DNA from: Thermoactinomyces mirandus
Lineage (GTDB): Bacteria; Bacillota; Bacilli; Thermoactinomycetales; Thermoactinomycetaceae
Direction of reading: 5' to 3'
Assembly (NCBI RefSeq): GCF_013868055.1
Contig: NZ_JACEOL010000014.1
Location: 81,297-145,296, forward strand
DNA length: 64,000 nt
Shown here: in pieces, positions 63,540 to 64,000 of the stretch
Layout: every line of letters begins with the position of its first letter
Position numbering within the stretch: the first letter of the stretch is position 1
The notes under the pieces: model-generated
What the model was told of the DNA's origin: nothing
The model's input: only the letters and a program-made list of their open reading frames with translations
Database searches by the model: none
Program-made: the position numbers and the translations under genes

Positions 63540-63806
63540 TAGATGTATAGAAAAGGAATTAAGGGTTTACTCAAATAGAGGCAAGCCTCTATTTGTAAAA
63601 ATATGTGAGCGCTAGTGGATCTCCACAATGACCCAAGGAGTTTACCCTCCCATGTCTCACAGGATCCAAGTCCCTAAATTCCTTCGTTCTACCTGCCTTG
63701 GGGTGGAGGCTGAAAAAGCTCCATTGCAGGGTCTATGCCCGTATGGTAAAGATAAGACTCAGCTTCTCCGCGCTTCATACTTGTAAAGAAAACGAGAAAA
63801 AAGAAA
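63540..63806 (-). ncRNA. Non-coding 3' end of an IS110-like element, candidate bridge RNA
   Basis: Downstream of the transposase stop (to the left in these coordinates) lie 270 bases with no convincing frame but clear hairpins, including a perfect 10-bp pair AAATAGAGGC/GCCTCTATTT at 63573-63594. IS110-family elements encode a bridge RNA in a non-coding end, 3' of the gene in the IS1111 group. That this is one is an inference only. Confidence 0.35.
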
Positions 63807-64000
63807 TTAAGCTACTTCCTGTAATTGAACTTGATGCAAAGCTCCTTGGAGCTTTGCCGCATCATAGGGGATTTGTTTGCGTCCGAGTACGAACAAAATA
63901 CGAATGAGCTTACAACATAAAGCAATTAATGACTGCTTTCTATGCAATGGGTTGTTTGCACGCTTTGTAAAATAAGCATGAAGAGCTTTAAACTCTGGAT
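63807..64000 (-). CDS. IS110-family transposase, C-terminal part
   Basis: The minus frame enters from the right edge and reads PEFKALHAYFTKRANNPLHR, then KQSLIALCCKLIRILFVLG and RKQIPYD, ending LQEVA and TAA at 63807. This is the usual C-terminal end (Transposase_20 domain) of IS110/IS1111-type DEDD recombinases. Only about 63 codons are in the window; the N-terminal RuvC-like domain should lie to the right. Whether the gene is intact cannot be told. Confidence 0.75.
   Translation of the reverse strand, partial: PEFKALHAYFTKRANNPLHRKQSLIALCCKLIRILFVLGRKQIPYDAAKLQGALHQVQLQEVA

Overview
The window comes from an aerobic, endospore-forming member of the Bacillales. The evidence is an SspI-type spore protein, a SleB-type cortex hydrolase, a SpoVAF-type germinant-receptor subunit, GerE, and Gram-positive ribosome-binding sites throughout. 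Regulation also fits a Firmicute: a T-box leader (pheST), a lysine riboswitch (lysC) and a SAM-I riboswitch (metX). I cannot name the species. The backbone follows the Bacillus subtilis order I remember from ilv-leu through sspI/ysgA/pheST/zapA/yshB/mutS2, lcfA/fadR/etfBA/trxA/uvrC and lysC to sdhCAB/gerE. Several members are missing or replaced: leuCD after leuB, rnhC after pheT, polX between the CvpA gene and mutS2, and fadB between fadR and etfB.

Region by region. 1-5.1 kb: the 3' part of a branched-chain amino acid operon (ilvB end, ilvN, ilvC, leuA, leuB) closed by a terminator. 5.2-10.1 kb, minus strand: a secreted GHL10 glycosidase-like protein, a metalloprotease/lipoprotein pair, an unannotated 26-residue Cys-rich peptide, and thiDE. 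10.3-13.7 kb: a BdbD/BdbC disulfide pair, a small membrane protein, sspI, and ktrA overlapping an rRNA methyltransferase. 13.7-23.4 kb: T-box-pheST, zapA, cvpA, a decayed GNAT acetyltransferase, a SleB-like hydrolase behind a sigma-G-like promoter, and mutS2. 23.4-32.5 kb: a secreted subtilase, small hypothetical genes, an ArAE-type membrane protein, rsmF, an HTH-TPR (RRNPP-like) regulator, a threonine-dehydratase-like enzyme and an orphan SpoVAF homologue.

32.7-41.5 kb: fatty-acid use (acyl-CoA ligase, fadR with its own operator, etfBA), then trxA, uvrC and a DnaB-type domain protein. 42-45.7 kb: a phytoene-desaturase-like flavoprotein, a 53-residue TatA and riboswitch-controlled lysC. 46-50.2 kb: an incomplete peptide ABC transporter (two permeases, one ATPase) and SAM-riboswitch-controlled metX. 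50.3-56.9 kb: sdhCAB, a DUF1002 protein, class I fumarase and a YodB-like redox regulator. 56.9-61.6 kb: an HExxH protein, a nuclease-less IS200/IS605-like element that looks like a stand-alone guide (omega) RNA, a membrane-anchored phosphodiesterase-like protein, an M24 peptidase, and gerE behind a sigma-K-like promoter.

61.7-64 kb is a short accessory island. It holds a truncated, frameshifted ribD fragment, a seven-repeat CRISPR array read on the minus strand with its leader on the right, a frameshifted Imm6-like immunity gene, and the 3' end of an IS110-family element that may carry a bridge RNA. No cas gene is visible. No tRNA or rRNA gene was recognised. The most unusual items are the orphan omega-RNA-like element, the CRISPR/immunity/IS110 island, and the Cys-rich micro-protein.
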